From the NCBI GenBank assembly GCA_017624715.1, contig JAGAMN010000019.1, positions 1-32,803 on the forward strand: DNA of 32,803 nt, written 5' to 3'. The DNA comes from Oscillospiraceae bacterium (GTDB lineage: Bacteria; Bacillota; Clostridia; Oscillospirales; Oscillospiraceae). Every line of letters starts with the position of its first letter. Position 1 is the stretch's first letter. A program made the position numbers and the translations under genes. Positions 30,299-32,803 of the stretch are shown piece after piece. The notes below the pieces were generated by a model, which searched no databases, was not told the origin of the DNA, and saw nothing but the letters and a program-made list of their open reading frames with translations.

Positions 30299-31167
30299 GC
30301 GTACCCATGGACAGCCAGTGCTACCTGTGTCACCTCCGGCGGCACGTGGGCAACGCCCGGGCGCTGGGCGACGAATCCACCGCCACCGCTTTTGCTCAAG
30401 AACTGATGCAATTGTACATAGACGCCCCCGCAGATGCCGGTTCTCCCTGGTTCGGCCCGCACTTGACTGCGATGTACAAAAAATACTACGGCATCACCGG
30501 CGATCGGTTTTTGGAAGAAAAGCAGGAATCCAATCGCTTCGTGATGGCGCGCATGGATGCCATTCGTGCTTTGGTGGAAGCCCAACCGGACCCGGTTTAT
30601 GCGGGTCTTCAGTTTGCAGTGCTGGGCAACTATATCGATTTTTCCGCTCTGCAAGGGGAGGTCAGCTTTGAAAAGCTGGACGAGATGCTGAAGACCGGCA
30701 CCTCTTTGGAACTGGACCGGGAAAACTACCGCCGGTTCTGCGCTGACCTGGAAACGGGCAAAACCTTGCTGTATGTAACAGACAATGCCGGCGAGATCGG
30801 CTTTGACCGGATCTGCGCCGAGCAGATTCAGAAGAAGTACCCCCACATTGCCATCACCTTCTGTGTCCGGGGTGGCCCGGCCAACAACGATGCGCTTCGG
30901 GAAGATGCCGAAGCTGTGGGCATCCCCTTCCCCGTCATCGATAACGGCACCTGCATCGCCGGTACGCAGCTGGATATGGTCAGCCAGGAAACCCTCACCG
31001 CCCTGCGGGAAAGTGATGTGGTGCTGAGTAAGGGCCAGGCTAATGTGGAAACCATGCTAGGCTGCGGCTACAATATCTATTACGCATTTTTGATCAAATG
31101 CCAGCGGTTCATCACCCTTTTCGACAAGCCCAAACTGACACCTATGTTCCATTGTGAACGGCCATAA
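30295..31167 (+). CDS. DUF89/ARMT1-like damage-control phosphatase
   Basis: A 290-aa member of the DUF89 family, metal-dependent phosphatases that remove harmful sugar-phosphate or nucleotide by-products. An N-terminal CYLC (Cys9, Cys12) is typical of the bacterial subgroup. The metal site is TDNAGEIGFD at about 162-171, with Asp163, Asn164 and Glu167; KGQANVET at 246-253 is the second conserved loop. The ATG overlaps the preceding stop. It closes the murI-udk-YhcH-DUF89 run. The substrate is not predictable from sequence. Confidence 0.88.
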   Translation: MSVPMDSQCYLCHLRRHVGNARALGDESTATAFAQELMQLYIDAPADAGSPWFGPHLTAMYKKYYGITGDRFLEEKQESNRFVMARMDAIRALVEAQPDPVYAGLQFAVLGNYIDFSALQGEVSFEKLDEMLKTGTSLELDRENYRRFCADLETGKTLLYVTDNAGEIGFDRICAEQIQKKYPHIAITFCVRGGPANNDALREDAEAVGIPFPVIDNGTCIAGTQLDMVSQETLTALRESDVVLSKGQANVETMLGCGYNIYYAFLIKCQRFITLFDKPKLTPMFHCERP

Positions 31168-31169
31168 AA

Positions 31170-31218
31170 GCCTTCCCCTGGGGGAAGGTGGCGCGCCCAT
31201 AGGGCGTGACGGATGAGG
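31170..31218. repeat. CCTTCCCCTGGGGGAAGG repeat
   Basis: CCTTCCCCTGGGGGAAGG followed by TGGCGCGCCCATAGGGCGTGACGG and ATGAGGG. The reverse complement lies at 449-497. It begins 3 bases after the DUF89 gene and may act as its terminator hairpin. Confidence 0.7.
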
Positions 31219-31221
31219 GTC

Positions 31222-31348
31222 TGTCATCCTGAGCGTAGCGAAGGATCCATATCCTTGCGGTGCTGCGCACCGCGCCGCCTTTGGCGGCAGAGAAAACGGA
31301 TTCTTCGACTCCCCCTTCGACTTCGCTCAGGGTTCGCTCAGAATGACA
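31222..31348. repeat. TGTCATCCTGAGCG palindromic repeat (long copy)
   Basis: TGTCATCCTGAGCGTAGCGAAGGATCC at the left, GATTCTTCGACTCC...GCTCAGAATGACA at the right. The middle carries an extra GCGGTGCTGCGCACCGC palindrome and a duplicated GCTCAG at the right end, making it longer than the copy at 3143. Confidence 0.8.
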
Positions 31349-31400
31349 ACCGGGAGAGTCAAGGCTCTCCCCTAAGCCTTCTCCATTCCTTCACATAGCA

Positions 31401-31434
31401 AAATCCCCGCAGTGCAAAAGCACTGCGGGGATTT
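31401..31434. terminator. Bidirectional terminator hairpin
   Basis: A perfect 15-bp stem AAATCCCCGCAGTGC/GCACTGCGGGGATTT with an AAAA loop, between the + operon end and the convergent HTH gene. T runs follow on either strand. Confidence 0.88.
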
Positions 31435-31436
31435 CT

Positions 31437-31652
31437 TTATCGTTTCTTTAGAGGGCGGGATTCTTTACTCAATCCCAAAATGTAGTCTGTGGATACATTA
31501 TAGAATTCCGCCAACCTTATCAGTTTTTCACCACTAATATCAGCCTTGCCCGTTTCAATCTTGCTGTACTGCTGTTGCGTGGTCTGAATAACCTTGGCTA
31601 TATCCGCTTGACTTAAATCCCGATCTTCTCTCAAATCTCTGATTCTGTACAT
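31437..31652 (-). CDS. XRE family HTH regulator, 71 aa
   Basis: A small DNA-binding protein consisting almost only of a Cro/CI-type helix-turn-helix: MYRIRDLREDRDLSQADIAKVIQTTQQQYSKIETGKADISGEKLIRLAEFYNVSTDYILGL. The recognition helix is near TTQQQYSKIE (residues 24-33). The tail SKESRPLKKR is basic. The start follows GGAGGGG. It is divergent from another HTH gene with 121 bases between, which contain a spaced inverted repeat (31693-31732) that may be its operator. Confidence 0.9.
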   Translation of the reverse strand: MYRIRDLREDRDLSQADIAKVIQTTQQQYSKIETGKADISGEKLIRLAEFYNVSTDYILGLSKESRPLKKR

Positions 31653-31692
31653 AGATGCCCCTCCGGAATTCTTGATGGTATCATTCTATTCC

Positions 31693-31737
31693 ACATCTAA
31701 AAATTGTATTGACTTTTACACCTATTAGATGTAGTAT
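31693..31737 (+). promoter_or_regulatory. Promoter with spaced inverted repeat (putative operator)
   Basis: TTGACT (31709-31714), 17 bases, TAGTAT (31732-31737) form the promoter of the + HTH gene. ACATCTAA (31693-31700) and its complement TTAGATGT (31725-31732) lie on either side of the -35, centres 32 bases apart, about three helix turns. The right half touches the -10. This fits repressor dimers at two sites with a possible loop (inference). Confidence 0.7.
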
Positions 31738-31773
31738 ATCTATGCACTTAAGGTTGTATTGGGAGGTAATTCT

Positions 31774-32013
31774 ATGTCCACCACAGATATTTGCGATTGC
31801 TTTGTAATCTTTCTTCATAATGTTGCGTGGCTGCGCAGGCATTATGGAATCTCAAAAAAGCGAATGGCGAAATTGCTGGGCATCGGTCTATGGAGTTTAA
31901 ATAAAATCGAAAAGGGCGAAATACCGCCAAGGTTGGATGTGAGCATCATCTTCGCTATCAGCAGGCAATTTAGCATTCCTCCTGCCGAGCTATTTAGTGT
32001 ATATCTGCAATAG
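31774..32013 (+). CDS. Small HTH protein, 79 aa
   Basis: Starts MSTTDICDCF after GGGAGG. An XRE-like HTH is seen in WLRRHYGISKKRMAKLLGIGLWSLNKIEKGEIPPRLDVSIIFAISRQFSIPPAELF. The N-terminal cysteine-containing helix (TDICDCFVIFLHNV) precedes the HTH. There are few polar surface residues beyond it, so it may act as a partner or antagonist of the divergent XRE protein, in the way of phage-type switch pairs; that is inference. An in-frame TTG at 31759 is less likely as the start because it lies upstream of the ribosome site. Confidence 0.82.
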   Translation: MSTTDICDCFVIFLHNVAWLRRHYGISKKRMAKLLGIGLWSLNKIEKGEIPPRLDVSIIFAISRQFSIPPAELFSVYLQ

Positions 32014-32018
32014 TAAAA

Positions 32019-32044
32019 CCCCACAGTGCGTTCGCACTGTGGGG
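32019..32044. terminator. Bidirectional terminator hairpin
   Basis: CCCCACAGTGC/GCACTGTGGGG stem with a GTTC loop between the HTH gene and the convergent pnp end. On the - strand TTTTACTA follows. Its stem nearly repeats that of the hairpin at 31401-31434. Confidence 0.82.
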
Positions 32045-32057
32045 CGTTTCATTTTAC

Positions 32058-32803
32058 TTACTGGTTCTCCAGTTCCTTCAGAGCGTCCTTGCGGCTGAAG
32101 TTTGCACGGCCCTTCTCATCGAAGCCCATGAACTTAACCCAAGTCATGTCGCCCAGGTTCAGAACATCCTCAACCTTCTCAACGCGGCGGTTCTCCAGCT
32201 TGGAGATGTGCACCATGCCGTCGTGGCCGGGAGCGATCTCAACGAACGCACCGATGGGCAGGATGCGAACGACCTTGCCGTAGTACAGCTTGCCAACCTC
32301 GGGAACAAAGCAGATGTCGTCCACCATCTTCTTGGCAGCGTAAGCGGCGGCGCTGTCCACAGCGGAGATGAACACGGAGCCATCGTCTTCGATGTCGACC
32401 TTAGCGCCGGTGTCGGCGCAGATCTTCTGGATGGTCTTGCCGCCGGAGCCGATGACCTCGCGGATCTTGTCCACGGGGATCTTCATGCTGATCATCTTGG
32501 GAGCGAACTCGGAAACCTCAGCGCGGGGCTCGGGGATGCAGGGCAGCATGATCTCGTTCAGGATCTCCAGACGGGCAACGCGGCAGCGCTCCAGAGCATC
32601 GGCGATGATCTCCATGGTCAGGCCCTTGTTCTTCAGGTCCATCTGGATGGCGGTAACACCCTCGGTGGTACCGGCAACCTTGAAGTCCATCTCACCGTGG
32701 AAGTCCTCAACACCCTGAATATCAGTGAAGGTTCTCCACTCGCCGGTCTCCTGATCGGAGATCAGGCCGCAGGAAATACCTGCAACGGGGCGGCGGATCG
32801 GCA
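32058..32803 (-). CDS. pnp: Polyribonucleotide nucleotidyltransferase, C-terminal part
   Basis: The 3' part of PNPase, the phosphorolytic 3'-5' exoribonuclease; the start lies beyond the window edge. The visible part begins in the second RNase PH domain (RRPVAGISCGLI, TFTDIQGVEDFHGEMDFKVAGTTEGVTAIQMDLK). It continues through the KH domain (IPVDKIREVIGSGGKTIQKI) and the S1 domain (GKLYYGKVVRILPIGAFVEI...GMVHISKL), and ends right after S1 with KDALKELENQ. There is no C-terminal extension. Catalytic metal residues of the DFKVAGT segment are intact. Confidence 0.95.
   Translation of the reverse strand, partial: PIRRPVAGISCGLISDQETGEWRTFTDIQGVEDFHGEMDFKVAGTTEGVTAIQMDLKNKGLTMEIIADALERCRVARLEILNEIMLPCIPEPRAEVSEFAPKMISMKIPVDKIREVIGSGGKTIQKICADTGAKVDIEDDGSVFISAVDSAAAYAAKKMVDDICFVPEVGKLYYGKVVRILPIGAFVEIAPGHDGMVHISKLENRRVEKVEDVLNLGDMTWVKFMGFDEKGRANFSRKDALKELENQ

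Overview
This 32.8-kb window looks like chromosome from a Gram-positive Clostridia-class bacterium, most likely a gut Oscillospirales relative. That placement is an inference. It rests on AGGAGG-type ribosome binding sites, a GC-rich coding background, lipoproteins with LxxC lipoboxes, typical clostridial gene pairings (DUF2156 + GNAT, maf-mreCD-mrdA, tsaE-tsaB, udk-YhcH-DUF89) and many palindromic intergenic repeats with TGTCAT...ATGACA ends. No rRNA or species marker is present.

Layout. 1-499: a tRNA-His gene with a terminator, followed by a four-armed palindromic element whose outer arms copy the tRNA 3' end. 500-3050: a GH25 lysozyme lipoprotein (-) diverging from a DUF2156/GNAT pair (+). 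3056-4217: a membrane zinc-ribbon protein with a perfect consensus promoter and a terminator. 4323-7899: a visibly AT-rich accessory block on the - strand (TM-ASCH protein, 92-aa Cys protein, 263-aa unknown, three lipoproteins) directly downstream of rlmD. 7993-11386: a - strand operon of lipid kinase, thiN, GNAT and rlmD. 11520-14776: three RNA-modification genes on the - strand (THUMP methyltransferase, queH, mtaB), separated by repeat elements. 14832-15036: a promoter-to-terminator unit with no gene, a candidate small RNA facing the mtaB promoter. 15202-18621: - strand GH13 amylase plus a 54-aa protein, then a PPTase-tatD pair. 18902-31167: a long + strand series of U32 peptidase, maf, mreC, mreD, mrdA (PBP2), prfA, tsaE, tsaB, upp, murI, udk, YhcH and DUF89. 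31401-32044: a divergent pair of small HTH regulators between two look-alike hairpins. 32058-end: the 3' part of pnp (-).

Most of the window is housekeeping: cell elongation, translation and tRNA/rRNA modification, nucleotide and thiamine metabolism. The most unusual part is 4323-8030. The accessory genes there look like units added one after another at the 3' end of rlmD. About 2.7 kb from the real rlmD end lies a second copy of its last codons. It encodes the same eight residues (HVESVVCL) but differs only by synonymous codons, and its reading frame ends in a stop overlapping the start codon of the next accessory gene. A 20-bp direct repeat and a pair of ACTCCAAAAGG-type motifs mark the unit junctions. 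Other points of note are the tRNA-derived cloverleaf element, the candidate sRNA with face-to-face promoters, and a spaced inverted repeat over the HTH promoter.
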